64,000 nucleotides of DNA. It comes from an uncultured bacterium (GTDB lineage: Bacteria; Cyanobacteriota; Vampirovibrionia; Gastranaerophilales; Gastranaerophilaceae). Under the pieces are notes generated by a model, which saw nothing but the letters and a program-made list of their open reading frames with translations, was not told the DNA's origin and did not search any database. The stretch lies in assembly GCA_902788575.1 (NCBI GenBank), contig CADAKY010000006.1, positions 62,001 through 126,000 on the forward strand, given 5' to 3'. Made by a program: the position numbers and the translations under genes. This document shows, one piece after another, positions 9,076-17,328 of this stretch; the first letter of the stretch is position 1; each line of letters starts with the position of its first letter.

Positions 9076-9711
9076 ATGGAAAAATACAAAAGATATTATG
9101 GTTTAGTAATTTTTATTGTAGCAATTGTGTTACTATTAGGAGTAGCATATCTGTTGGTAGGTCCTAAATATCAGGAAGTGAAAAGCCTTGATTCAGAGAT
9201 AGAGACACTCACTGCTTCTTTAGACCAGAAAAAAGTATTACGTGATAACGTAGAAAAGAAAAAGAAAAAACTAAAAGATTCATTAATCAATTCTCAAAAA
9301 CGAATATATTCACCGATTGACTCAGGTTTGGAGAATGATACATTATTCTTCACACTGTATAACGATGTAATAGAAATGCTTCATGCAAATTCTGTTAAAA
9401 TAAAATCAATAGATTATACGTATAATCCGACATCTGATATATTCGTACAATTGGGCAAAGATGTATACTTTGTATGTGATGTAAATATGCAGATAGTATC
9501 AAATTATGTTAATTTGGGTAAATTTGTACAAGATTTGTACCAGTATCCTTATTATATAAGAATAAACAATATAGATACAAAACCATACCAAAAAGATAAG
9601 AAAATATTGATTTCTGATATAAGCTTGAGATTGTATGCACATACATCTCCTGATGAAATCACTGATGATGCACCGGCTATTGATGGTGCACAAACAGCAC
9701 TCCCGCAATAA
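9076..9711 (+). CDS. pilO: PilO-like pilus alignment protein
   Basis: 211 residues with a single N-terminal membrane helix (about 10-29), a Lys-rich coiled coil (about 35-80), and a C-terminal ferredoxin-like fold including VNLGKFVQDLYQYPYYIRIN and ILISDISLRLY. This is the PilO architecture: an inner-membrane protein that pairs with PilN and links the cytoplasmic platform to the outer-membrane secretin. It follows the PilM-PilN-like gene in one operon. Sequence conservation is low in this family, so the call leans on layout and context. Confidence 0.75.
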   Translation: MEKYKRYYGLVIFIVAIVLLLGVAYLLVGPKYQEVKSLDSEIETLTASLDQKKVLRDNVEKKKKKLKDSLINSQKRIYSPIDSGLENDTLFFTLYNDVIEMLHANSVKIKSIDYTYNPTSDIFVQLGKDVYFVCDVNMQIVSNYVNLGKFVQDLYQYPYYIRINNIDTKPYQKDKKILISDISLRLYAHTSPDEITDDAPAIDGAQTALPQ

Positions 9712-9743
9712 ATGCTTGAAAAAGATTTTTGTTTGGGATAAAG

Positions 9744-9771
9744 TTGAAGTGTGGCTATTATGAGTTATAAT
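9744..9771 (+). promoter_or_regulatory. Promoter of the tRNA-Gly region
   Basis: TTGAAG at 9744-9749 and TATAAT at 9766-9771 are 16 nt apart. The promoter lies directly before a truncated copy of the tRNA 5' end, not before the intact tRNA 170 nt downstream. It was probably the tRNA's own promoter, now separated from it by the insert. Confidence 0.6.
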
Positions 9772-9775
9772 AGTT

Positions 9776-9800
9776 ACATTAAGCGGACGTAGCTCAGTTG
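9776..9800 (+). repeat. Truncated copy of the tRNA-Gly 5' end
   Basis: 25 bp identical to 9938-9962, covering five bases before the tRNA, the acceptor stem and the D-arm up to GCTCAGTTG. It then breaks off into unrelated GC-rich sequence. The two copies are 162 bp apart. Confidence 0.9.
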
Positions 9801-9937
9801 CCTCGCGGCGAGCGATGAGGCAAGGAGGGCGTAAGCCCGACGGAGCGGAATCAGCAGTGTCGTGTCGCGGGAGCGATACGAGCAGGCTGATGGAGCGGAG
9901 CCGTTAACGTCTTTAAAGCCATTGAAAATTGAATAAC
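9801..9937 (+). other. GC-rich, hairpin-dense insert upstream of tRNA-Gly
   Basis: 137 bp, clearly richer in G+C than the surroundings. It contains GCCTC/GAGGC around a short loop, GGGC-GTAA-GCCC at 9827-9838 and TCGC-GGGA-GCGA at 9865-9876 (both GNRA tetraloops), and ATCAGC pairing with GCTGAT. No coding potential was seen. It lies between the duplicated tRNA ends and would be part of the tRNA precursor if transcribed from the promoter at 9744-9771. Confidence 0.7.
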
Positions 9938-9944
9938 ACATTAA

Positions 9945-10020
9945 GCGGACGTAGCTCAGTTGGTAGAGTATCTGCCTTCCAAGCAGACTGTCGCGAGTTC
10001 GAGTCTCGTCGTCCGCTCCA
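9945..10020 (+). tRNA. tRNA-Gly(UCC)
   Basis: A complete cloverleaf: acceptor GCGGACG/CGTCCGC, D-arm GCTCAGTTGGTAGAG, anticodon stem TCTGC/GCAGA with loop CTTCCAA (anticodon TCC, reads GGA), T-loop GTTCGAGTC, discriminator T and an encoded CCA end. It is the only full copy at this locus; truncated copies of its 5' and 3' ends lie on both sides. Confidence 0.95.
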
Positions 10021-10025
10021 TTTTA

Positions 10026-10051
10026 AAAGAGACCCTTTGGGGTCTTTTTTT
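10026..10051 (+). terminator. Terminator of tRNA-Gly
   Basis: GAGACCC/GGGGTCT stem with a run of seven Ts, 6 nt after the CCA end. A second identical terminator lies 160 nt downstream inside the duplicated 3' segment. Confidence 0.85.
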
Positions 10052-10174
10052 ATTGCGGACTCCTCGACTTCGTCTCTCCCTCCATTGGCTTATATGAGCC
10101 TCCTGCTTTGGTTTTGACTTTCCACGAAAAACGTGACATTTAGTCACCTTTTTCTGCTCGCCAACGGAGTCCTT
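10052..10174 (+). other. Hairpin-dense insert downstream of tRNA-Gly
   Basis: About 120 bp with an outer stem GGACTCC (10057-10063) / GGAGTCC (10166-10172) and inner hairpins GGCT/AGCC, CACG-AAAAA-CGTG and GTGAC-ATTTA-GTCAC. It is bounded by two copies of the tRNA 3' end plus terminator. Overlapping open frames exist on both strands but look like chance. Confidence 0.65.
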
Positions 10175-10210
10175 GCTCCATTTTAAAAGAGACCCTTTGG
10201 GGTCTTTTTT
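10175..10210 (+). repeat. Duplicate of the tRNA-Gly 3' end and terminator
   Basis: 36 bp identical to 10015-10050 (last acceptor bases, CCA, terminator hairpin, T-run), and the match continues as ATTGCGGA after one extra T in the first copy. The right end overlaps the last codons of the minus-strand vWA gene, so the duplicated target included that gene's tail. Confidence 0.9.
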
Positions 10211-10913
10211 ATTGCGGATTTTTATAAATGACTGCTTCCACTTTTTTATGCGGGGTTATAAATTCTTCCATTGAACGAAATAAATCTGCTCTGGTATCAG
10301 CCTCTGAAAAAGCACCGCCTGTCACATCAGCAGTACATTTTAGCTGCGCCAAATCATCAGAATCCTGAACGTTAAAAGCTATCACATCTATCTTTATATC
10401 ACGTCTTGTTTTCATAAGTTCTATTGAATAATCACAAGGACTCTCATCACAATTTTCTCCGCCATCAGTCAAAAGAATAATATGTTTAATTCCGTCATAA
10501 CCGGATAAATCTTTTTTCACTGCCTGTTTTAATGAATACGTTATCGGTGTCATTCCCCGCGGACGAAGCCGTGACAGCTCTGTTTCTATTTGCGAACGAT
10601 TATTAAACCCCAGAGGTGTTATAAGTTCGGAACTCCTGCAAGCATTAAATGCTATTAAGTTACACGTATGACCGTAAACCCTTAAGCCAACCTTTGTTTC
10701 AGCAGAAATCTGCGGAAGAATTGCTCTCATCATATCTTTAACCTGATTAACTTTAGTTCTGCCTTCAAGGTATTCACTCATGCTGTTTGAAAAATCAACA
10801 ACAAAAAGAAGCTTATCACCGTCCTCACGATAACTATATTCTTCCGGCATAAAAACATCATAAGCAAAAACCGGAATAATAATTAAACAAAAAAGTAATA
10901 AAAATTTTTTCAT
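10209..10913 (-). CDS. Secreted von Willebrand factor A domain protein
   Basis: 234 residues from the ATG at 10913; a TTG five codons upstream is less likely. A signal peptide (MKKFLLLFCLIIIPVFAYDV) is followed by a vWA domain with an intact MIDAS metal site: DFSNSMSE (DxSxS), a Thr in RGMTPITYSL, and Asp in LLTDGGENCD. Four Cys in two regions could form disulfides in the periplasm. vWA proteins bind ligands through a metal ion; the partner is unknown. Its last codons lie within the duplicated tRNA 3' segment. Confidence 0.82.
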   Translation of the reverse strand: MKKFLLLFCLIIIPVFAYDVFMPEEYSYREDGDKLLFVVDFSNSMSEYLEGRTKVNQVKDMMRAILPQISAETKVGLRVYGHTCNLIAFNACRSSELITPLGFNNRSQIETELSRLRPRGMTPITYSLKQAVKKDLSGYDGIKHIILLTDGGENCDESPCDYSIELMKTRRDIKIDVIAFNVQDSDDLAQLKCTADVTGGAFSEADTRADLFRSMEEFITPHKKVEAVIYKNPQ

Positions 10914-10962
10914 TTTTAAAATGTACAATCTTTAAATAAAAATTTTTATTCCACAGTTGTAG

Positions 10963-10968
10963 TATAAT
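10963..10968 (+). promoter_or_regulatory. -10 box, leaderless type
   Basis: TATAAT exactly 6 nt before the ATG of the phosphatase gene. Transcription would start at or next to the ATG, and no ribosome site is present. Confidence 0.7.
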
Positions 10969-10974
10969 TTGATT

Positions 10975-11601
10975 ATGAGATACATTGCAATAACGGATAT
11001 TCACGGAGAAGTCGAAAAGCTGGAAAGTCTGCTTTCAAAACTGGACATCAAAAAAGATGACAAATTTGTCTTTATGGGAGATTACATTGACCGCGGTGCC
11101 AATTCTCGCGCAGTAATAGACAAAGTAATTGAACAGAGCAATTACAATGAATGCGTTTATCTCATCGGTTCTCACGAATACGCGCTTATGCACGCAAAAT
11201 CAGATGATTATTATCAATTTTTATTCGACAACTACGGCGGGCCGGCAACAGAAAAAAGTTACGGCGGATTCAACAATATTTTTAAAATTCACGGGGATTT
11301 CTTTAAAAGTCTGAAGTTCTATTATTTAACAGACAAATATCTCTTTGTTCACGCAGGAATAAATCCGGATTATCCCTTAGAAAAACAAAACGAAGTAGAT
11401 TTAGTATACATAAGAGGGAAATTTATTTATTCAAAGCACAATCTTCCTCAAAAAATAATCTTTGGACACACTGAATTTGACAAACCCTATATTGATGAAG
11501 GTAAAATCGGAATTGACTTAGGATGCGGGAAATATCCTCACGCCAAGCTTTGCGCTCTTATTCTTGACGAAAACGGCAAAGAAGAATTCGTTTATTCCTA
11601 A
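10975..11601 (+). CDS. PPP-family serine/threonine phosphatase-like metallophosphoesterase
   Basis: 208 residues from the ATG at 10975. Metal-site motifs are in order: TDIHG (DxH), MGDYIDRG (GDxxDRG), GSHEY (GNHE position, with Ser for Asn), VHAG near residue 120 and a late FGHTEFD. This set is typical of PPP phosphatases and of bacterial relatives such as PrpA/PrpE and ApaH-like enzymes. The replaced Asn in GNHE could lower activity. The substrate may be a phosphoprotein or a dinucleotide. It is divergent from the vWA gene. Confidence 0.8.
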   Translation: MRYIAITDIHGEVEKLESLLSKLDIKKDDKFVFMGDYIDRGANSRAVIDKVIEQSNYNECVYLIGSHEYALMHAKSDDYYQFLFDNYGGPATEKSYGGFNNIFKIHGDFFKSLKFYYLTDKYLFVHAGINPDYPLEKQNEVDLVYIRGKFIYSKHNLPQKIIFGHTEFDKPYIDEGKIGIDLGCGKYPHAKLCALILDENGKEEFVYS

Positions 11602-11705
11602 ATTATTTTGCTGCATTTCGATAAAAAATTTTAAATGATTTTATAATGTCTGTTTGTTAATTTCGTAAATTTCGGGTATACTTGAAATATCGCTGGTGAA
11701 AAATT

Positions 11706-12647
11706 ATGTTTAACAGAACAACTTTCAAAAAAAGAATACTTTTTGTCGGCATTCCTGATATGGCATACATTGGGCTTGACGGACTTTTGATGTCAGGTGT
11801 TAATATTGTCGGTGCTATGGGACCCAAAAAAGATCACAACATGTATTTTGATTTTAAAAACTTTGTTCTTTCAAGAGGGCTCAACTACATTGACTACGAT
11901 GAACTCGATGAACCTCAACTGATTGAAACGATTAAAGGATTAGATGTAGATGCAGCCGTTGTTTGTTCGTTTAATTACAAAATTCCGAAAGTTCTTCTGG
12001 AATCTACTCATGACGGGTTCATTAATGTTCACCCTTCAATGCTCCCAAAATACAGAGGCGGAAACCCTTATTCAAGAGTCATTATGAACGGTGAAACAGA
12101 AACGGGTGTGACGGTTCACCTTATGGATGAAGGTTTTGACACCGGTGATATTATTGCTCAAAGACCATACCATATACATTCAAAAGCAACAATGGGAACA
12201 CTGTTTAACGAGTTAAACGTATTGGGGATTGAGCTTCTTCTTCAGGTTTTACAAGCTTATGAAACCCAGCCGCTGCCAAGACTCGCACAACCAAAAGGTG
12301 ATTTTGTTTCCGGAAAAGGTTTGAGCGACAAAGAAATTTTTATAAACTACAATAAAACCGCAGAAGAAATTGAACGATTCATTCGCTCACTTAACCCGTT
12401 TATACTCGCAAGTACAACGTTTCGCGGAAATATGATGAAGATTATGAAAGCGGAAGTTGCATCTGATGCCTATAGCGTGCCGCATCCTGCAGGGACTGTC
12501 GCAAAAATTGAAGATGACAAGTTTTTTGTCGCAACATCTAAAGGGCTGATTGTACCCACTGTAATGCAGTTTGGAAGCTTCTTTATGGGCGACAGCAAAG
12601 ATTTTATACGTATCGTTAATCCGAAAATCGGGGAAGAATTTAAGTAG
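11706..12647 (+). CDS. fmt: Formyltransferase, methionyl-tRNA formyltransferase-like
   Basis: 313 residues. The formyltransferase core carries the catalytic Asn-x-His in INVHPSMLPKYRGGNP and the Asp in MDEGFDTGDII, as in Fmt, which moves a formyl group from 10-formyl-THF to Met-tRNA. The C-terminal part (from about residue 210) looks like the Fmt C-terminal domain. GGNPYSRVI differs from the usual GAAPI of Fmt, and the next genes include a glycosyltransferase, so a sugar N-formyltransferase is an alternative. No other fmt candidate is in the window. The next gene starts 8 nt after the stop. Confidence 0.7.
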   Translation: MFNRTTFKKRILFVGIPDMAYIGLDGLLMSGVNIVGAMGPKKDHNMYFDFKNFVLSRGLNYIDYDELDEPQLIETIKGLDVDAAVVCSFNYKIPKVLLESTHDGFINVHPSMLPKYRGGNPYSRVIMNGETETGVTVHLMDEGFDTGDIIAQRPYHIHSKATMGTLFNELNVLGIELLLQVLQAYETQPLPRLAQPKGDFVSGKGLSDKEIFINYNKTAEEIERFIRSLNPFILASTTFRGNMMKIMKAEVASDAYSVPHPAGTVAKIEDDKFFVATSKGLIVPTVMQFGSFFMGDSKDFIRIVNPKIGEEFK

Positions 12648-12655
12648 GAATTATT

Positions 12656-13573
12656 ATGAAAGACCATATTAAAAATAGTGAGAACCCCTCACCTGAATCC
12701 GTAAAGCTCTGCACAGCCTCGCTAACGGCTTCTTCCTCTCCCTCAAGGGGCGAGGGTTGTAAAAAATTAAATTTTATAACTGCAGGTGTTCCTCTAAGAG
12801 CAAAGGGATATGAAGATGGGTTTCAGGTTCTTGATGAAATGAATCTGGACGGATTAGAGCTGGAATTTGTCCGTGGAGTCAGAATCAGTGACAAAAGCAG
12901 AGAAGTTGTTTCTAATGCTAAAAACAAGGTCATTACTGCACACGCACCATTTTATGTAAACCTTAACGCAAGAGAAGATGATAAAGTTGAAGCAAGTATT
13001 CAGCGTATTATTGAAACAGCTCAGACTGCAAACGAATTAGGAGGATTCAGCATAACTTTCCATGCCGGATTTTACCTCGGAATGGATGCGGAAGCTGTTT
13101 ATAAAAAAATAGCTGACGGAATAAAAATTATTACGGATGAGCTTAAAAAAGTAAATAATAATATATGGATTCGTCCTGAAACTACAGGAAAAGCTACCCA
13201 ATGGGGAGATTTGGATGAAATTATAAGATTGTCTAAAGAATTTGAAACGGTTCTTCCGTGCGTTGATTTTTCACACTTGCATGCAAGATATAACGGAGGG
13301 GTAAATACATTTGATGATTTTTGTGCAATTTTTGAAAAAATCGGAAACGAACTGGGACAATCTGCACTGGATAACTTTCATGCACATATTGCAGGAATTG
13401 ACTACGGTGCCAAGGGTGAAAAAAAGCATTTGAATCTTGAAGAATCAGATATGAATTACAAAGATTTATTAAAAGCTTTTAAAGACTTTAATATCAAGGG
13501 TGCTATTGTTTGTGAAAGCCCTAATATTGAAGACGATGCAAAACTTATGAAAGAATATTATCTTAGCCTTTGA
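12656..13573 (+). CDS. Endonuclease IV-like AP endonuclease (xylose isomerase-like TIM barrel)
   Basis: 305 residues. From about residue 36 the protein matches the AP endonuclease family 2 barrel, with metal ligands in ITAHAPFYVNL, SITFHAGFY, RPETTGKATQWGD, CVDFSHLHAR, FHAHIAGIDYG, KGEKKHLNLEESD and AIVCESPNIE. The order is close to short, archaeal-type endonuclease IV, which cuts DNA at abasic sites. A role as a sugar-phosphate isomerase is less likely. Residues 9-34 come from an inserted palindromic repeat (see 12684-12756); the ancestral start was probably MKKLNFITAG. AGGA precedes the ATG. Confidence 0.78.
   Translation: MKDHIKNSENPSPESVKLCTASLTASSSPSRGEGCKKLNFITAGVPLRAKGYEDGFQVLDEMNLDGLELEFVRGVRISDKSREVVSNAKNKVITAHAPFYVNLNAREDDKVEASIQRIIETAQTANELGGFSITFHAGFYLGMDAEAVYKKIADGIKIITDELKKVNNNIWIRPETTGKATQWGDLDEIIRLSKEFETVLPCVDFSHLHARYNGGVNTFDDFCAIFEKIGNELGQSALDNFHAHIAGIDYGAKGEKKHLNLEESDMNYKDLLKAFKDFNIKGAIVCESPNIEDDAKLMKEYYLSL
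12684..12756 (+). repeat. Palindromic repeat inserted in frame near the start of a gene
   Basis: ACCCCTCACC at 12684-12693 and the core at 12736-12756 (CTCTCCCTC-AA-GGGGCGAGGG) match intergenic copies at 22902-22938 and 61485-61552. The core is a near-palindrome. It reads through as a low-complexity peptide containing SPSRGEG and keeps the gene in frame. Confidence 0.8.
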
Positions 13574-13586
13574 AAGGAAAACATTA

Positions 13587-14594
13587 ATGCCTAAAGTCAG
13601 TATTATTTTACCTGTTTATAACGTTGAAGAATTTTTGGAACAAAGTCTGCAAAGCCTCAAAAATCAAACTTTGAGCGACATTGAAATAATATGCGTAAAT
13701 GACGGCTCAACTGACGGTTCACTAAAAATTCTTGAAAAATTTGCACAAAGCGATAGCAGATTTAAAATTATTAACCAACAAAATCAAGGGCAGGGAATTG
13801 CAAGGAATAACGGTATAAAAGAATCTACCGGCGAATATATCGGTTTTCTTGATCCGGATGACTGGGTCGCATTAACAATGTTTGAAACACTTTACAATAC
13901 AGCAAAACAAGATGATTGTGATTTAGTCGAAGAATCATACACCATACATAATGAACCAAGAAATTATGTAAAAATAATAAAACATAAACTTAATCTTCCT
14001 CAAAATAAAACTTTTAATTGGAAAATAAGAAAAAATTATGTATTTAGCAATAAACTGGCTGTTTGGAATAAATTATACAAAGCAAATTTTATAAAAGAAA
14101 ACAATATTTATTTTATGGATTTACCCAGAGCTGAAGATATTATTTTTACAGTTTCAAGCCGTATATTGGCATCTAAAATAAGATACATTGATGCTCCGGA
14201 TTATCAATACCGGATTAAAAAAGATAACAATATAAATATAACTGAAAAAAATAAAGCAAGAGTTAAAAAATCGATTGATTTCATATTGTGTTTAAAATCT
14301 GAACTTTTGGGAAAAAATATTTTTAACATGATTCAAGATGATTTTAAAATTTGGTGCATAAAATGGCTTTATGACGAATATAGTATACTGGAACGCAATG
14401 AAAAAAAAGAATTTTGGCAAGAATTACAAACTAAACTCGGTAAAGAAATATATTATAAATTTATGTTAAAAATATTTCTGAAAGAATTTTTTAACAATAT
14501 TTTTTCTGTTTACAATGCTGTAAGAGATGAAAAAAAATACAAAATTTTTAAAATTCTCGGATTTGAAATAATAACACCGTATACAAAAAAATAA
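13587..14594 (+). CDS. Family 2 glycosyltransferase
   Basis: 335 residues. The GT-A nucleotide-sugar domain is at the start: VSIILPVYNVEEFLEQSLQS, then CVNDGSTDGS and GIARNNGIKESTGEYIGFLD, with the metal-binding DPDD near residue 91. The second half is Lys-rich and shows no obvious membrane segment, so it is probably a soluble or peripheral enzyme that adds a sugar to a surface glycan. It follows the endonuclease IV-like gene by 13 nt with AAAGGA before the ATG. Donor and acceptor cannot be told. The base composition is more AT-rich than that of its neighbours. Confidence 0.88.
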   Translation: MPKVSIILPVYNVEEFLEQSLQSLKNQTLSDIEIICVNDGSTDGSLKILEKFAQSDSRFKIINQQNQGQGIARNNGIKESTGEYIGFLDPDDWVALTMFETLYNTAKQDDCDLVEESYTIHNEPRNYVKIIKHKLNLPQNKTFNWKIRKNYVFSNKLAVWNKLYKANFIKENNIYFMDLPRAEDIIFTVSSRILASKIRYIDAPDYQYRIKKDNNINITEKNKARVKKSIDFILCLKSELLGKNIFNMIQDDFKIWCIKWLYDEYSILERNEKKEFWQELQTKLGKEIYYKFMLKIFLKEFFNNIFSVYNAVRDEKKYKIFKILGFEIITPYTKK

Positions 14595-14606
14595 AATATA
14601 ATAAAA

Positions 14607-15617
14607 ATGACAACTGATGAAAAATACATGCAAATATGTTTAGACCTTGCAATAAAGGGTAAGGGGACGGTTTCGCCGAACCCTATGGTCGGATGTGTTG
14701 TGATAGATAAATCAGGAAATATAGTTTCCGAAGGATACCATAAAAAATACGGCGAAAATCATGCCGAACGTGATGCTTTATTAAAATTGAAAAATAACGA
14801 AGCAGAAGGCGGGACTTTATATGTAAATCTGGAACCATGCTCACATTGGGGTAAAACTCCGCCTTGTGTTGATTTAATTATAGAAAAAAAACTCAAACGG
14901 GTTGTTATAGGAATGAAGGATGTTAACCCTAAAGTAGACGGAATAACAAAACTTAAAGAAGCGGGAATTGAAGTTGTAACGGGGATTTTGGAAGAAGAGG
15001 CGATTTTTTTAAATCGTATCTTTATAAAAAATATGACCAAAAAACTTCCTTATGTCGTACTAAAAACCGCAACAACAATGGACGGAAAAATTGCAGCGCA
15101 TACAGGGGATTCCAAATGGATAACATCTGATGACTCCCGTAAAGAAGTTTACAAAATGCGCAAAGAGTTTGACTGCATAATGACTTCTTCAAACACCATT
15201 ATAGCGGATAATCCAAGAATGGAGCATAAGTTTAAATGTATTCTTGATAAGGATTTAAGATGTCCAAAAGATGCACAAATATTTAAACAGGGAAATTTCT
15301 ATATTGCCTCAAAAGAAAACACACCGCTAAAAAACGGAAAACTAAATATAAAAGAAGTTTTATCAGAATTGTACAAACGCGGAATTTACACAGTTTTTGT
15401 TGAATGCGGAGGAACTCTCGCCGGCTCTATGCTCAAAGAGGGTTTAATTGATGAAATCTATCAGTTTATAGCCCCAAAAATTCTGAACGACAACACAGGA
15501 TTGAGCGCATTTAACGGAAACTCCATTAACATAATTTCTGATGCCGTAAATTTATCTATATATAATATTAGTCAAATCGGAACTGATGTTCTTATTAAAT
15601 CAATAGTAAAAAAGTAA
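14607..15617 (+). CDS. ribD: Riboflavin biosynthesis deaminase/reductase RibD
   Basis: 336 residues, bifunctional. The N-terminal deaminase has the zinc motif HAERDALL and EPCSHWGKTPPCVDLI; the C-terminal part is the reductase (from VVLKTATTMDGKIAAHTGDS near residue 148). Together they carry out the second and third steps of riboflavin synthesis from GTP. The reductase domain is somewhat shorter than usual (family about 360-370 aa). No other rib genes are nearby. TATAAT at 14597-14602 lies 4 nt before the ATG, inside the end of the preceding gene's spacer. It converges with rimO, with a 2-nt gap. Confidence 0.92.
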   Translation: MTTDEKYMQICLDLAIKGKGTVSPNPMVGCVVIDKSGNIVSEGYHKKYGENHAERDALLKLKNNEAEGGTLYVNLEPCSHWGKTPPCVDLIIEKKLKRVVIGMKDVNPKVDGITKLKEAGIEVVTGILEEEAIFLNRIFIKNMTKKLPYVVLKTATTMDGKIAAHTGDSKWITSDDSRKEVYKMRKEFDCIMTSSNTIIADNPRMEHKFKCILDKDLRCPKDAQIFKQGNFYIASKENTPLKNGKLNIKEVLSELYKRGIYTVFVECGGTLAGSMLKEGLIDEIYQFIAPKILNDNTGLSAFNGNSINIISDAVNLSIYNISQIGTDVLIKSIVKK

Positions 15618-15619
15618 AA

Positions 15620-16918
15620 TTAAATTTTTCCAATTAAATCATATTCTGTACTATCAGTAATAGTAACCATTTCTATATCACCGGGAACAACCGGTTCGTC
15701 TGTTTCAACGGTCACTATTCCGTCAATTTCCGGAGCATCATACTGACTTCTGGCAACAATTTCACCATTATCAGAGAATGCTTCTATAATACACGGTATG
15801 GTTTTTCCGATGAAACTTCTGTTTCTTTCTTTTGAAATTTCCTGCTGAATTTCCATAAGTTTTTTGTATCTTTGTTTTGCAACTTTCGCAGGTACTCTGT
15901 TTGGCATGTTATAAGACGGAGTTCCTTTTTCTCTTGAATAAGTAAACACTCCGACTCTGTCAAATTTTACGTCTTTGATAAATTGTGCCAGATGTTCAAA
16001 ATGCTCTTCTGTTTCACCGGGGTATCCGACTACAAAAGTAGTTCTGATAGAGACATCCGGTATGCGTTTTCTTATATTTTTAACAAGCTCTCTATAGTCA
16101 AGCACAGGGCGGCTCATCATTTTCAAAACTTCCGGATGAGAGTGCTGAAGCGGTATATCAACATACTTGACTACTTTATCCAATCTTGCCATAGTATCCA
16201 AAAGCTCATCACTCATAGTTGTAGGATACGCGTACATTATACGAATCCACCCCAATCCTTCAATTTTATTAAGTTCTTCAAGAAGCTTGGCGAGCATTGG
16301 TTTTTTATAAATATCAATTCCGTATCCGGTTGTATCCTGCGCAATCAGAATAATTTCGGTCACTCCGCGCTTAACAAGTTTTTTTGCTTCTTCAATAATA
16401 TCTTCCATCTTTCTTGAATGATAATCCCCTCTCAAATATGGAATTACACAATATCCACAGCGATAATTACAGCCGTCCGCAATCTTTATATAAGAACTTG
16501 CGCCCATTGTAATCTGCTGACGCTCAACATTTTCAGGATAAATATAATCAGGAACTTCGCTTACTTCTATATTAGATTCAGAATCAATATTCCTGATAAC
16601 TTCAACAATTTTATTAAAATCTGTTGCCCCGACAAGCCCTGCAATTTCCGGTATCTCTTTTTTAAGCTCTTGGGAATGTTTTTGTGCCAAACATCCTGCT
16701 ACGATAACTTTTTTGCCTTTTTCAACAAGTTCAAGAATTGTGCTTATTGATTCTCTTTCCGCATCACAAATAAACGAACACGTATTTACAACAACAATAT
16801 CTGTTTCGTCTTCATTCAATGTTATTTCATAACCATTTTGGGCAAGAATCCCGAGAATAAGTTCGGAATCAACAAGATTTTTTGCACATCCATGACTAAT
16901 CAGAGCTATCTTTTTCAT
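15620..16918 (-). CDS. rimO: Ribosomal protein S12 methylthiotransferase RimO
   Basis: 432 residues. N-terminal UPF0004 domain with SHGCAKNLVDSE, VNTCSFICDAE and AGCLAQ (Cys for one Fe-S cluster); radical-SAM domain with CNYRCGYC near residues 150-157; C-terminal TRAM domain. GCAKNLVDSE and IPYLRGDYHSR point to RimO rather than MiaB. It adds a methylthio group to an Asp of ribosomal protein S12. No ribosome site; a TATGAT box sits exactly 6 nt before the ATG. The upstream side is taken up by the 605-bp inverted-repeat element. Confidence 0.93.
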   Translation of the reverse strand: MKKIALISHGCAKNLVDSELILGILAQNGYEITLNEDETDIVVVNTCSFICDAERESISTILELVEKGKKVIVAGCLAQKHSQELKKEIPEIAGLVGATDFNKIVEVIRNIDSESNIEVSEVPDYIYPENVERQQITMGASSYIKIADGCNYRCGYCVIPYLRGDYHSRKMEDIIEEAKKLVKRGVTEIILIAQDTTGYGIDIYKKPMLAKLLEELNKIEGLGWIRIMYAYPTTMSDELLDTMARLDKVVKYVDIPLQHSHPEVLKMMSRPVLDYRELVKNIRKRIPDVSIRTTFVVGYPGETEEHFEHLAQFIKDVKFDRVGVFTYSREKGTPSYNMPNRVPAKVAKQRYKKLMEIQQEISKERNRSFIGKTIPCIIEAFSDNGEIVARSQYDAPEIDGIVTVETDEPVVPGDIEMVTITDSTEYDLIGKI

Positions 16919-16924
16919 AGATGT

Positions 16925-16930
16925 ATCATA
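16925..16930 (-). promoter_or_regulatory. -10 box of rimO, leaderless type
   Basis: TATGAT on the minus strand with 6 nt to the ATG at 16918. The left end of the inverted-repeat element begins 18 bp further upstream, so the element may have replaced or supplied the -35 region. Confidence 0.6.
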
Positions 16931-17034
16931 TCATAAAATTATTTTGATATTCATCAGAATATTTCTTTTGTTGTAAAAGACTACTTTTGTGCAATTTTAT
17001 TGAATAGTGTATTATTTGTTTTTTGTAGCCTTCA

Positions 17035-17077
17035 TTTTCTTCTTCTCTTTATTTCGGAGGTAAAGAGAAGAAGAAAA
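17035..17077. repeat. 17-bp polypyrimidine hairpin with TTTCGGAGG loop
   Basis: Perfect inverted repeat 17035-17051 / 17061-17077, one arm all C/T apart from its last base, with a 9-nt loop. Confidence 0.85.
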
Positions 17078-17328
17078 CGAAGCAAAAGAAGAAGAGAAAG
17101 CACCGGATTAAATTGATAACCCTTACGGCTGAAGATTAAAAAGAAGTATAGGTGCTTTATAGGCAGTACCCACACTTTTTTTATAGCTAAGTTGCAGTAA
17201 ACGCAAGGTTAGGAATCTGTTGTTCTTGGTAAAGCATCGCAAATGGATTCGGCTTTGCCGAAAATAAAAAATGCCCGCAAGGGCATGGTGGTTAACCGTT
17301 CAATCGCGTGTTTTTCCTTCTTTTCTTG

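Noticed and set aside
9929..10147. Open frames on both strands across tRNA-Gly(UCC)
   Set aside because: They read through a functional tRNA gene, its terminator and a structured insert; they are artefacts of stop-free structured sequence.
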